Assembly (NCBI GenBank): GCA_017640605.1
Contig: JAEPQH010000006.1
Coordinates: 124,001-188,000, forward strand
Source of the DNA: Balneolaceae bacterium
GTDB taxonomy: Bacteria; Bacteroidota; Rhodothermia; Balneolales; Balneolaceae
Reading direction: 5' to 3'
Length of the DNA: 64,000 nt
Shown here piece by piece: positions 52,210 to 61,402 of the stretch. The translations under genes were made by a program, and so were the position numbers. The notes under the pieces were generated by a model. That model was not told the origin of the DNA. It worked only from the letters and a program-made list of their open reading frames with translations, and ran no database searches. Positions within the stretch are counted from its first letter, which is position 1. Each line of letters starts with the position of its first letter.

Positions 52210-54036
52210 ATGCATTACATCGACTACACCATAATTGTTGTTTACCTGCTTGCGCTGATCGGCTTAGGAGTTTATTTGCAACGTAAAGCATCGAGTAGTA
52301 TAGAGAGTTTCTTCTTGGGAGATCGCGATATGCCCTGGTGGGCTTTAGGCGCTTCGGGGATGTCGTCAAATTTCGATGTATCCGGCACCATGATTATCGT
52401 GGCCATGGTTTACGCATTAGGACTAAAGGGCTTTTTCATTGAATTACGCGGTGGGATTGTGCTGGTGATGGCATTCTTAATGGTTTTCATGGGTAAGTGG
52501 AACCGTCGGGCACAAGTAATGACTGCCGCAGAATGGATGGAACTACGCTTTGGGCGTGACAAAGCCGGTAATGCGGCTCGAGTGCTAAGTGCACTTGCCA
52601 ATCTGCTTTTTGCAGTTACCGTTGTTACCTATTTTGCACAAGGTGGAGGAATCTTTCTTGCTAAAATTCTGAATATCGATCCGGAGTGGGCCACCATTGG
52701 AATTATTGGTTTATCAACTATTTATACGGTGGCGTCCGGTTTATATGGTGTAGTTTACACCGATGTACTACAAGGTTTTTTAGTGTTTTTTGCGATTGTA
52801 GCAACTTGTGCCATTGCATTTTTTCATTATCCGCTTGCAGAAACGTTTCAGGTGTCGGTGCCATTGATTGGAGAAGGATTTCAAACCTTGGATGTAAATC
52901 TGGATAACTGGACCAATGTGCTGCCAAGTTGGACGATGGACCTTCCGGGCGAATACGGGCAATACAATCTATTCGGAATTGCCATAATTTTCTATCTCTT
53001 TAAAACCACTATTGAAGGTAGTGGTGGATCAGGCGGATATCTAATTCAACGTTATTTTGCTGCAAAAAGTGATCGCGATGCCGGTTTATTAAGTCTTTTC
53101 TGGATTTTCCTTCTTTCATTCCGTTGGCCATTCGTTGTTGCAGTTGCCATGATGGGAATCGCCTGGGGCGCAACCGGTACCGTAATTGAAAATCCTGAAG
53201 AAGTATTGCCTTCGGTTCTTTCAACCATGATTCCGGTGGGTTTAACCGGGTTGGTTATTGCAGGTTTAATTGCCGCTGCAATGTCTACGTTCGATTCGGT
53301 GGTAAACTCCGGTGCAGCCTATTGGGTAAAGGATATTTATCAGAGATTTATAAACCCGGAAGCATCCGAAAAAACCTTAGTTGCACATAGCCGATGGGCC
53401 TCTGTACTAATTGTTATTGTCGGATTTTTGCTTACCAAGCAATTCAAAAACATCAATGACATTTGGGGATGGCTAACCATGGGCTTGGGTTCTGGATTGA
53501 TCATCCCTCAAGTAATACGTTGGTACTGGTGGCGATTTAATGGATATGGATTTGCAGCAGGAGTTTTTGCGGGTATGTTGGCAGCTTTTTCGCAACTGAT
53601 TTTCTTTCCCGATTTCACCGAATATGAGCTCTTTATTTATGTAGCCTCTATTTCTTTAACTGCTTGTATTATCGGTACATTCGCAACGCCTGCAGTGGAA
53701 GATTCAATACTTATCAATTTCTACAAAACTACACGTCCGTTTGGTTTTTGGGGACGCATAAAAGAAAGCATGCCCAAAAAGAAAATGGAAGGCGTGGATG
53801 CAGAGAACAAACGAGACATCCTGTCTACAGTTATCGCAGTTCCTTGGATGCTCACACTTTGTATCACACCTATGCTATTAATGGTTCGGCAATGGCCCGA
53901 ATTTTTCACCGCATTAGGAATTTTAACTGTGCTGTCGGTTTCACTGTATTTCAGTTGGTTCAGGCATCTGTCTACCGAAAATGATTTAGATGAACTGGAA
54001 ATCAGTACCGAAGAAATCAATACAAAAAGAACTTGA
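52210..54036 (+). CDS. Sodium:solute symporter (SSS family)
   Basis: The 608-residue protein has about 13-14 membrane helices and the SSS/SLC5 signature IESFFLGDRDMPWWALGASGMSSNFDVSGTM in its first third, AAEWMELRFG, ASGLYGVVYTDVLQGFLV and LIAAAMSTFDSVVNSGAAYWVKDIYQR (sodium-site region). SSS members move sugars, sialic acid or amino acids with Na+, suiting a marine host. It is 7 bases downstream of the GHL10 gene, so the likely cargo is a product of those enzymes. Residues 510-530 form a charged loop (KESMPKKKMEGVDAENKRD) between the last helices. Confidence 0.88.
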   Translation: MHYIDYTIIVVYLLALIGLGVYLQRKASSSIESFFLGDRDMPWWALGASGMSSNFDVSGTMIIVAMVYALGLKGFFIELRGGIVLVMAFLMVFMGKWNRRAQVMTAAEWMELRFGRDKAGNAARVLSALANLLFAVTVVTYFAQGGGIFLAKILNIDPEWATIGIIGLSTIYTVASGLYGVVYTDVLQGFLVFFAIVATCAIAFFHYPLAETFQVSVPLIGEGFQTLDVNLDNWTNVLPSWTMDLPGEYGQYNLFGIAIIFYLFKTTIEGSGGSGGYLIQRYFAAKSDRDAGLLSLFWIFLLSFRWPFVVAVAMMGIAWGATGTVIENPEEVLPSVLSTMIPVGLTGLVIAGLIAAAMSTFDSVVNSGAAYWVKDIYQRFINPEASEKTLVAHSRWASVLIVIVGFLLTKQFKNINDIWGWLTMGLGSGLIIPQVIRWYWWRFNGYGFAAGVFAGMLAAFSQLIFFPDFTEYELFIYVASISLTACIIGTFATPAVEDSILINFYKTTRPFGFWGRIKESMPKKKMEGVDAENKRDILSTVIAVPWMLTLCITPMLLMVRQWPEFFTALGILTVLSVSLYFSWFRHLSTENDLDELEISTEEINTKRT

Positions 54037-54130
54037 GTATGGGGTTATATCCATCAAACAATCAAGAAAACAATATGTCGGGAAGCTAGTCTCTGCTTTG
54101 CGATTAACACTAACATAAAAGTCCAACAAT

Positions 54131-57100
54131 ATGATTGACCTTTACAAACGAACAATGAGTACTGTACTTAGTTTGATGTTTGTAGGTGCATTATTCGTAT
54201 CAACGAATGCATTTGCACAAGCACAAACTCAGTTAGAAACACTTTGGAGCGTTGATGCTCCGGTGAGTAACTGGTTTGGTACCGGTAACACAGAAAGGGG
54301 TATCACTTACAACCCAACTACCGGAAACCTGATTGTTGCCAGCCGTCAAGGTGGCGTAACACCAGTTATTATTGATGCCGCAACCGGTGATTCTCTGGGT
54401 TTACTTCAAACTACGATGCCGGCAATGGAAAATGTGGTGCCAAACTGGGCCATCGAAGCTCCATTTAGCAACTGGTTTGGTACCGGAAACACCGAGCGTG
54501 GTATCACATTTAATCCGGCAACCAACAACTTAATCGTAGCTAGCCGACAGGGTGGAGTTACTCCGGTAATTATCGACGCTGCTACCGGCGATTCTGTTGG
54601 GCTTTTACCTACCACTATGCCTCCTGCCGAAACTGTAGACCCAATCTGGTCGGTAGATGCACCGGAAGGTACTTGGTTTACAACCGGTAATACCGAGCGT
54701 GGTGTAACATTTAACCCTGCAACCGGTAATTTGATTGTGGCTAGCCGTAATGGCGGTGTAAAACCTGTAATTGTTGATGCAGCCAATGGTGATTCTATTG
54801 GTGTACTTGATAACACTGGTATTTCAGGCGGAATATTCCCATTCAATCAAGTGCGAGCTACTCCGGATGGACAGATTTTTACGGCTAACTTAGCAAACAA
54901 CGGAACTACGAAAATTTACCGTTGGGAAAATGAAGCTGCTACTCCTGTAGAAATTTTCAGCGATTCATTAGGACAGCGTTTAGGTGATTCTTTTGGACTT
55001 TTAGGCGATACTACTAATGTGACATTGCTTCTAAGTGGTGGTGGAGCTGATAAAGTTGTTCCATTTACTTGGAATGGCACTACACTTACCAAACAAGCTG
55101 ATTACCCGATAGCAGCAGGTGAAGCTCGCGGTGGTTTTTCTTCGCGTGTAATTAACGGTAACATTATCATTACCGGAACAGGAACTGCTCCTCGATTCAT
55201 GAATCCTGCTGATGGTACTTTAGGCGATCAATTGGTTTCAGATGACGTGCCTTCTGCAGATCTGAATTCTGCAATGTTAAACGATCAAATCGTTTATAAC
55301 GGTCGTCACCTTGTAGCTGTTGGTCCTGCTTTCACTAACGGTAAATTCTATCTTCTTGATGTAACCGATGGTGTAAAACTCATCAAAGAAATTGGACCAA
55401 TTGGCGAAAACACAAATGGTAATAATACCGGTGGTGTTCTTTTTGACGAGGGAACCAATCGCATGTATATCATGGATACAAACAACTCGATCCATGCGTA
55501 TAATCTTGCTGATTTCTTTGAAAAATCTGTAATCAGTGGTGGAATTTTTGCATTCAATCAAATTCGTGCTACTCCAAACGGACAAATCTTTACTGCGAAT
55601 CTTGCCATCAATGGTACTACTAAAATTTACCGTTGGGCAGATCAAACCAGCATCCCTGAAGAAATCTATAGCGGCGATCTTGGTGGTCGTTTAGGTGATT
55701 CTTTTGGTGTGATTGGCGACACTACCAACGTAACATTACTATTAAGCGGCTCCGGTGCTGATAAAGTGGTTCCATTTACTTGGGATGGTACAACACTTAC
55801 TAAACAAGCTGATTATCCGATTGCAGCTGGTGAAGCTCGAGGTGGTTTCTCATCGCGCGTTGTAAACGGTAACGTAATTATTACAGGAACCGGTACTGCT
55901 CCACGATTCATGAATCCAACTGATGGAGCTTTAGGCGATGCTATTGCATCCGACGATATTCCTGCTGCAGATTTAAATTCAGTGATGTTAAACGATCAGG
56001 TAATGTACAATGGTCGTCATTTAGTAGCAGTTGGTCCGGCATTTACCAATGGTAAATTCTACTTATTGGATGTAACCGATGGCGTTGAAGTGATCACAGA
56101 ATTAGGTCCGATTGGCGAAAACACTAATGGAAACAACACCGGTGGTGTATTATTCGACGAAACTAACAACAAATTGTACTTGATGGATACCAACAATGCG
56201 ATCCATTCGTACGATCTTGCTGATTTCTTCGATAAGCCGGTATTCAGTGGTGGTATCTTCACCTTCAATCAAATCAGAGCAACCGCTGATGGACAGATTT
56301 TCACCGCTAACCTAATTTTAGGTGGTAATGGTGTTAAAATTTACCGTTGGGCGGATGAAATGAGCGTACCCGAAGTAGTATTTTCCGGCGATCTTGATAA
56401 CAAAGTTCGTTTCGGTGATGCATTGGGTGTTGTTGGAACCGGCAATGATGTAACCGTATTATTGAGCGGTACAAACTCTGGTGTGATTGCTTCGTTTGCT
56501 TGGGATGGAAGCACACTTACGAAAACTGCAGAATATACTGTACCTGCAAATGTTGGTCGCGGTGGATTCTCATCTGCTTTCGGTGATAGCGTTTTAGCAA
56601 CCGGAACCGGTGCAGCTCCTACATTCGTAAACTTTATGGATGGCTCGGTAGGAACCAGTGTTTCTTCTGCAGCTGTTGCTGAAGCTGATCTGAATTCAGT
56701 GATGGTGAACGATGTGTTAGTAACTGATTCTAAAACATTAGTTGCTGTTGGACCTGCTTTCACAAACGGTATGTTCTACATCTTTGAGAAGATGGGTAAT
56801 TCGTACGAATTAGTTGCAGAATTAGGCCCATTAGGCGAAAACACCAATGGTAACAATACCGGTGGCGTTTTATTTGATGGCGCCAACAAGCGATTGTATT
56901 TGATGGATACCAACAACGCAATCAAAGCTTACGATATTAGTGTATTGGTTGATCCGGTTATGATTAGCCCATTTGCACTACTATCTCCAGCGGATGACAC
57001 AGCCGTTGAATTGGCCGGTGAAGCCACTACCGAAGTAGATATCATGTGGGCAGAAGCTAAAGCTAATGCAGCAGTTACTTACACTTGGCATGCCGATGCT

Positions 57101-57616
57101 GTTGATGGCGATTTCTCTGATCCATTATTGAGCATTGCATCTAACAACGAAGGTATGGACACTGCACTAACTCTAACGTATCAGCAAATTGATGATGCTT
57201 TGGTATCATTAAATGTTGAAGATGGCGCAACCATCGACCTGATTTGGACGGTAACAGCAAGTGCAGGTGAAACCACTGTATTCTCATCCGATGTATTTGA
57301 TATCTCGTTTACAAGAATGCTGCATGTAACTAACGAATTGGAAGACACTCCAACTCGCTTTGCACTAAATCAAAACTACCCGAATCCGTTCAACCCGTCT
57401 ACCAATATTGGTTACGACCTGCCTAAAGCAGCAAACGTATCCATTACCGTGTACGACATTACCGGACGAGTAGTAGCAAACATCGACGAAGGACAGAAGT
57501 CAGCCGGATCGTACAATGTAGTATTCGATGCTTCTCATCTTTCAAGTGGAATGTACATCTACCGCATTCAGGCAGGTAGCTTCATTTCAACTAAGAAAAT
57601 GATGTTGATCAAATAA
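54131..57616 (+). CDS. Giant repeat-built secreted beta-propeller-like protein (DUF4623-like) with sorting domain
   Basis: The 1161-residue product has a signal peptide (cleavage near AFAQ, about residue 30; an internal ATG at 54155 could also start it). Three ~65-residue repeats come first (about 36-101, 102-170, 171-230: [20 protein letters not shown]). Three ~237-residue repeats follow (about 231-467, 468-703, 704-940: [23 protein letters not shown]). A beta domain (about 945-1070) and a canonical sorting domain ([14 protein letters not shown] ... KMMLIK) close it. The repeats resemble DUF4623 proteins as I recall them. It lies 94 bases beyond the symporter and ends at a strong terminator. 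Binding is more likely than catalysis. Confidence 0.75.
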   Translation: MIDLYKRTMSTVLSLMFVGALFVSTNAFAQAQTQLETLWSVDAPVSNWFGTGNTERGITYNPTTGNLIVASRQGGVTPVIIDAATGDSLGLLQTTMPAMENVVPNWAIEAPFSNWFGTGNTERGITFNPATNNLIVASRQGGVTPVIIDAATGDSVGLLPTTMPPAETVDPIWSVDAPEGTWFTTGNTERGVTFNPATGNLIVASRNGGVKPVIVDAANGDSIGVLDNTGISGGIFPFNQVRATPDGQIFTANLANNGTTKIYRWENEAATPVEIFSDSLGQRLGDSFGLLGDTTNVTLLLSGGGADKVVPFTWNGTTLTKQADYPIAAGEARGGFSSRVINGNIIITGTGTAPRFMNPADGTLGDQLVSDDVPSADLNSAMLNDQIVYNGRHLVAVGPAFTNGKFYLLDVTDGVKLIKEIGPIGENTNGNNTGGVLFDEGTNRMYIMDTNNSIHAYNLADFFEKSVISGGIFAFNQIRATPNGQIFTANLAINGTTKIYRWADQTSIPEEIYSGDLGGRLGDSFGVIGDTTNVTLLLSGSGADKVVPFTWDGTTLTKQADYPIAAGEARGGFSSRVVNGNVIITGTGTAPRFMNPTDGALGDAIASDDIPAADLNSVMLNDQVMYNGRHLVAVGPAFTNGKFYLLDVTDGVEVITELGPIGENTNGNNTGGVLFDETNNKLYLMDTNNAIHSYDLADFFDKPVFSGGIFTFNQIRATADGQIFTANLILGGNGVKIYRWADEMSVPEVVFSGDLDNKVRFGDALGVVGTGNDVTVLLSGTNSGVIASFAWDGSTLTKTAEYTVPANVGRGGFSSAFGDSVLATGTGAAPTFVNFMDGSVGTSVSSAAVAEADLNSVMVNDVLVTDSKTLVAVGPAFTNGMFYIFEKMGNSYELVAELGPLGENTNGNNTGGVLFDGANKRLYLMDTNNAIKAYDISVLVDPVMISPFALLSPADDTAVELAGEATTEVDIMWAEAKANAAVTYTWHADAVDGDFSDPLLSIASNNEGMDTALTLTYQQIDDALVSLNVEDGATIDLIWTVTASAGETTVFSSDVFDISFTRMLHVTNELEDTPTRFALNQNYPNPFNPSTNIGYDLPKAANVSITVYDITGRVVANIDEGQKSAGSYNVVFDASHLSSGMYIYRIQAGSFISTKKMMLIK

Positions 57617-57651
57617 ATTAACAACAAGCAAATGCTTGATTGTAGAAAAGG

Positions 57652-57679
57652 CCCCCGGCAGCAATGTCGGGGGTTTTTT
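57652..57679 (+). terminator. Rho-independent terminator
   Basis: A 9-bp GC-rich stem CCCCCGGCA/TGTCGGGGG (one G-T pair) with a 4-base loop is followed by six T (57674-57679). It ends the long operon after the gene stopping at 57616. Confidence 0.92.
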
Positions 57680-57717
57680 GTTTTAATGGAGTATTGATTG
57701 TAAGCTCGTTAAGTATT

Positions 57718-57835
57718 CGTTCCGAACAACTTGTTCGAAATGCCTCATGGAACCACCGGTTCGAGAGTAATAGCCTCGATCACTCTCAATACGATAAAAT
57801 CTATCAGACAGACTTAAGCCGTCAGACAGATAATT
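57718..57835 (+). repeat. Triple-hairpin repeat, copy 1
   Basis: About 118 bp. Copy 1 contains the three inverted repeats of the family: TTCCGAACAAcTTGTTCGAAA (first, one arm slightly mutated), GAACCACCGGTTC (perfect 5-6 bp stem) and the terminal CAGACAGAC...GTCAGACAG arm pair. The middle segment CTCAATACGATAAAATCT is conserved in all copies. Shared orientation with copies 2 and 3. Confidence 0.85.
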
Positions 57836-57930
57836 AAATAATTAGGGTCATTCTGAGGGTACTCCCGAAGAAACTAAACGGGTGACGGTGAAAAGATAAT
57901 TATGTGGTAAGTAAATGATCAGAGCTTATA

Positions 57931-58047
57931 AACTCAAACCAAACAACTTGTTCGGAATACCTCCTCGAACCACCGCTTCGAAAGCATAGCCTCGATCACT
58001 CTCAATACGATAAAATCTATCAGACGGACTTTAGCCGTCAGACAGAT
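57931..58047 (+). repeat. Triple-hairpin repeat, copy 2
   Basis: About 117 bp, starting with a degenerate first hairpin (AACCAAACAACTTGTTCGGAA, left arm mutated), then CGAACCACCGCTTCG (one mismatch) and GACGGACTTTAGCCGTC (perfect 5-bp stem, extended by flanking arms). It is 213 bases downstream of copy 1 and lies 117 bases upstream of the lipoprotein gene at 58164. Confidence 0.85.
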
Positions 58048-58163
58048 GGTTGTATTACCAATCTCCTATCTTCAAATTTTATTACTTACACGCTTCATCC
58101 ATTATTCACAATAAGTTGGTATATAACATAGGATTGTACTATACCATCTAATAGTGAGGGCGT

Positions 58164-59258
58164 ATGAAATCGCTTCTTTTTAAGCTAACCATGTTTATTG
58201 TTGGGGCATACCTGTGGTTTGGTGCCTGTGGCTTATTAGGACCGGAAGACAAAGAAAAAGACCCGGTTGTTGAGTTAGAACCCGGATCACGAAATTATAC
58301 TTGGTCGGTGGATAGTGTGTATAGCGCTCCGGGTGGCTGGATGAATACGATTTGGGGTTCGTCCCCGGATAATGTATGGATTGCTTCCTCAGGAGGCTTT
58401 GAAAAGCTATGGCACTACAATGGAAGTGAATGGACTCCATATCCATATAGGGAAGGGTTAAATGGGTTCACGGGTGACTTTTATAGTATTTTTGGTTTTG
58501 AAGAAGATAATGTATGGATGGGGGGACAAGGACCAGGAGGAAGATCCATTTGGCATTATGATGGACGCGATTGGAAGTTGTTTTATACATATAAACCAAA
58601 CGGGAAAGGTGAAGCTACAATTTTAGATATATGGGGTTGTACATCCTCCAATTTACATGCGGTAGGTACTGTACCAACCGGGCAAAGCAATCCAACTTAC
58701 CAAGGTTTTATTCTACATTACGATGGCAGGCAATGGAGGGAAGAGTTGATGACTGATTTTGGCATGCAGTTTCAAAGAATCCGAGAAAACGAAGAACAAA
58801 TATACTTGTCTGGATCGGGTCCATATTCTACCCAGCTCATTTCGGATAGTGTGTCCATTTATAAATTGAAAGATAATCACTTGGATACCCTGTACTCAAA
58901 AAATCGAAATGAGGCGGGTTCAGTAAGTTTGAATAAGTTTGGAGATAAGGTCTACTTCGTAGCTGAAAACGAAGTGTTGGACACAAGTTTCATTAGCAAT
59001 TTACCTTTTACACTAACTGAGGATGTATTTGGAGTAGATGGCAGACATGGAAAAGACATGTTCATAACAACGGAAAAAGGCGTTTTGCATTTCAATAGTG
59101 AGAATGTGGAATATCTATTGGCGCTGGAAAGTAGGAATGCGGTGGTCTTCCGCACACTCATCATGGAAAAAGATGTCTTTTTTCTGGTGAATGACTACGA
59201 TGCAGGTACAAATGTAATCTATCACGGAACATTGAATGAAGAAGAAGAGGAGGAATAA
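58164..59258 (+). CDS. Propeller-like lipoprotein of unknown function
   Basis: The 364-residue product has a lipoprotein signal (lipobox Cys22, FGACG). Three blade-like repeats are visible in the first half: NTIWGSSPDNVWIAS...LWHYNGSEW, YSIFGFEEDNVWMGG...IWHYDGRDW and LDIWGCTSSNLHAVG...LHYDGRQW. This is a WG-x(3-5)-NVW propeller pattern. The C-terminal tail is a run of Glu (NEEEEEE). No function can be assigned. The gene is bracketed by copies 2 and 3 of the triple-hairpin repeat in the same orientation, which may mean it is a cassette. Confidence 0.7.
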   Translation: MKSLLFKLTMFIVGAYLWFGACGLLGPEDKEKDPVVELEPGSRNYTWSVDSVYSAPGGWMNTIWGSSPDNVWIASSGGFEKLWHYNGSEWTPYPYREGLNGFTGDFYSIFGFEEDNVWMGGQGPGGRSIWHYDGRDWKLFYTYKPNGKGEATILDIWGCTSSNLHAVGTVPTGQSNPTYQGFILHYDGRQWREELMTDFGMQFQRIRENEEQIYLSGSGPYSTQLISDSVSIYKLKDNHLDTLYSKNRNEAGSVSLNKFGDKVYFVAENEVLDTSFISNLPFTLTEDVFGVDGRHGKDMFITTEKGVLHFNSENVEYLLALESRNAVVFRTLIMEKDVFFLVNDYDAGTNVIYHGTLNEEEEEE

Positions 59259-59263
59259 TTGCT

Positions 59264-59293
59264 AAAAAAAAGAGTGGTGCTGCAACACCACTC
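59264..59293 (-). terminator. Rho-independent terminator (minus strand)
   Basis: An 8-bp stem GAGTGGTG/CACCACTC with a 6-base loop (59272-59293) is followed on the minus strand by eight T. It lies downstream of the FAD-oxidoreductase gene (stop at 59454), beyond repeat copy 3. On the plus strand no T-run follows, so it is assigned to the minus strand. Confidence 0.75.
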
Positions 59294-59310
59294 CTAAAAA
59301 TAAATGGTTA

Positions 59311-59432
59311 AACTCGTTCCGAACAACTTGTTCGGAATACCTCTCCGAACCACCGGTTCGAAAGTAATTGCCTCAGCCATTCTCAATACGATAAAATCTG
59401 TCAGACGGACTTTAGCCGTCAGACAGATAATT
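59311..59432 (+). repeat. Triple-hairpin repeat, copy 3
   Basis: About 122 bp and the best-preserved copy: TTCCGAACAAcTTGTTCGGAA is a perfect 10-bp inverted repeat, CGAACCaccGGTTCG a perfect 6-bp stem, and CTGTCAGACGG...CCGTCAGACAG an 11-bp stem with one mismatch. It lies between two convergent genes, within the 3' region of the FAD-oxidoreductase transcript. Confidence 0.88.
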
Positions 59433-59453
59433 CAATAACAATGAGAAATGAAT

Positions 59454-61313
59454 TTAATCCAGCATCGGATTCTCGAATCCAATTTGAACCTGATCTGCAG
59501 TAAATGGATCGAAAATGGCATCAATTAACCATGCAAGCTGGATGCGCGTAATTTCACTCCGATCACCGGCAAAGTTCATTGCTTCTTTGTTAGCACTAAA
59601 CCAAGTTTCATTCTCTATGTCTTCCACAGAGGTGAAGGATGGAGATTGATCCGCCAAAAAGCCCAATAGCGATTGCTGTGTAAGCTCATTTCTATTGAAA
59701 TCGGGCAGCTCAAGTCGCTGTAAGATTTCGTTCAGATTTTCGCGTTGTACCACGCTATCCGGATAAATACGTGTTTCGTTAGCCCATAAATATGGGATTC
59801 CTTCTCCACGCATCACTCCTGCAAGTCCAACCCGCTGTACCGATTCAAAGGCAGGATGATCCGGCTGAACATCCATATACGGCATCAAAAACATATCAGC
59901 ATCAAGTAATTCTTGTTGCAGTGTTCTTACATCCACATTTCTCGGTTCGATTCGGTTTTGTACAGCAAGAGCAGCTGCAGCTCCTGCTGCCTGACCTAAT
60001 TGCAACACCACAGGCTGTAAACGAGTGGTACCGTTAGCTAAATTAGAAACTGAAATACTTTTATCAGCTACAATCAACCCGTCAATTTCCTGAGGGATCA
60101 AACTTCCGTAAGGAACGTTATACGATGGGATTTTCGGAAAATCGAACTGATTTGGAACCGGATTTTTCTTTCGGTGATGATCAACCGGATAATCGCCCAC
60201 GGCAATTCCTGTTTTGTACAAAGGTCGCTCAGACATGGCATACGGATCTTGTATATCATACAAAAACAAACGATCTACTCCTACCAAGCGTCGGCTTTCT
60301 CGAATGTATGGAATCAATGGATAGCCATCTTCGGATGGGAATTCGTCGGCAGCGAGTTGAAGATTTGTGTAACCGCCTTCAGTTTGCATAAAGTAAATCC
60401 ACGACTTGGTGAATTCTTTGGCATAGGCCAGTATGGAATCACGCTCGTCGTAGCTTTGCTCTAGAATTTCAGCATAGAAATCGTTGCCATTCGTTGGCCA
60501 GTTTATCATAAACTTATCATTCGGTAAACGGCCGTAATCCAGCATGTAATCGCAGTCGATTAGATCCTCAATATTTTCTGAACAAACTTGTTTACACATA
60601 CAATCAAACTCAGCAGGATCATACGAAGCCGGTTTTTCAATGATCGGTCCTTCCGTGCCAATATCTTCCAGAATGGCTACATAAGTTAAATCCTGAACAT
60701 AGGGCAGAGGTTCGCGCGGTGCGGCTTCTTCTTTGGTTTCATCATACGTTTCCATATTGATGCTATAGTCAGCTCCGGCCAGTGCGAGTAAATCACCGTA
60801 TTCGGTGCCATCAATAAATACATCAGCAGAAACTGAAAGTGCCCCCCCATTTCGATCGGTAAAAGTAGCGCCTACCACTTTATTGTTTTGCACATCTACT
60901 GATTCGATATACCACCCATACTCAACGGTGATGTTTTCTTCAGCAGCCACCATTTTTTGGAAAACCTCATTCCCAAATGAAGGTTCAAACTGCGTTCGAG
61001 AAACCCATCCGGTAAATACTGCTTCCGGTCCGCCATAATGGTCGTACAAATGCTCGCGAAATTCGCCCCAAATGCCTGAAGGTAAATTATGATTTCCGTC
61101 GATGGCGCTTACTCCGGCAGAAGTAAGCATCCCACCTAACCATTCGGTAGGTTCGAAAATAGTAACTTGTTGGCCCATTCTGGCTGCTTGCAAGGCAGCT
61201 GTTACGCCACTGGCACCTCCGCCAACAACGGCAATTTCAGTTTGGATTGCAGGTTGATTGCTGCAATTCACAAAAAACAATAATGCAACTAATGGTAAGA
61301 GATACGTTTTCAT
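59454..61313 (-). CDS. FAD-dependent oxidoreductase lipoprotein (FAD_oxidored family) with Cys cluster
   Basis: The 619-residue product has a lipobox with Cys17 (FVNCSN), so it is anchored outside the cytoplasm. An FAD-binding Rossmann motif VVGGGASGVTAAL (29-41) follows at once, with GTEYGDLLALAGA and SNLANGTTRLQPVVLQLGQAAGAAAALA as further PF12831 family signatures. Four Cys lie at 238, 240, 244 and 254 (CMCKQVC then C). PF12831 members are often near polysaccharide genes in Bacteroidota (xanthan-lyase-linked), suggesting sugar oxidation, but no substrate is known. It is transcribed away from the NagB fusion gene, from which a terminator separates it. Confidence 0.85.
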   Translation of the reverse strand: MKTYLLPLVALLFFVNCSNQPAIQTEIAVVGGGASGVTAALQAARMGQQVTIFEPTEWLGGMLTSAGVSAIDGNHNLPSGIWGEFREHLYDHYGGPEAVFTGWVSRTQFEPSFGNEVFQKMVAAEENITVEYGWYIESVDVQNNKVVGATFTDRNGGALSVSADVFIDGTEYGDLLALAGADYSINMETYDETKEEAAPREPLPYVQDLTYVAILEDIGTEGPIIEKPASYDPAEFDCMCKQVCSENIEDLIDCDYMLDYGRLPNDKFMINWPTNGNDFYAEILEQSYDERDSILAYAKEFTKSWIYFMQTEGGYTNLQLAADEFPSEDGYPLIPYIRESRRLVGVDRLFLYDIQDPYAMSERPLYKTGIAVGDYPVDHHRKKNPVPNQFDFPKIPSYNVPYGSLIPQEIDGLIVADKSISVSNLANGTTRLQPVVLQLGQAAGAAAALAVQNRIEPRNVDVRTLQQELLDADMFLMPYMDVQPDHPAFESVQRVGLAGVMRGEGIPYLWANETRIYPDSVVQRENLNEILQRLELPDFNRNELTQQSLLGFLADQSPSFTSVEDIENETWFSANKEAMNFAGDRSEITRIQLAWLIDAIFDPFTADQVQIGFENPMLD

Positions 61314-61348
61314 GAGTAGATTTGTATGAGTTTATAAATCATATATAG

Positions 61349-61375
61349 AAAAAGGCGAAGGAGTTATCCCTCGCC
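61349..61375 (-). terminator. Rho-independent terminator (minus strand)
   Basis: On the minus strand an 8-bp stem GGCGAGGG/CCTTCGCC (one mismatch) with a 6-base loop is followed by five T. It is 28 bases beyond the stop of the NagB fusion gene. Confidence 0.8.
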
Positions 61376-61402
61376 TTCATTGTTTGAGGTCGAATGTTTG
61401 CC

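Larger units (their letters stand above)
57680..58163. other. Gene-free 484-base spacer with two repeat copies
   Basis: It contains two copies of the triple-hairpin repeat (57718 and 57931), and between them, at about 57845-57866, a GTCATTCTGAGGGTACTCCCGAAGAA-like stretch resembling a short dispersed element seen in Bacteroidota genomes. The last ~110 bases (58050-58163) are AT-rich and must hold the promoter of the lipoprotein gene at 58164. No open reading frame of credible composition is present. Confidence 0.6.

Noticed and set aside
52210-54036. Attachment of a sialic-acid or glucose specificity to the SSS transporter
   Set aside because: The family signature is clear but the substrate cannot be read from the residues visible; left unspecified.
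54406-54846. 146-residue minus-strand open frame inside the repeat gene
   Set aside because: Its openness follows from the internal repeats of the real gene on the plus strand; it reads as repeated Pro/Val-rich sequence without homology.
59264-59293. Terminator for the plus-strand lipoprotein gene
   Set aside because: On the plus strand the A-run precedes the stem and no T-run follows, so it was assigned to the minus strand only.
57718-59432. CRISPR-like array
   Set aside because: Only three copies, about 120 bp each, unequal spacing (213 and 1380 bases) and internal hairpins; not a CRISPR repeat, and no cas genes.
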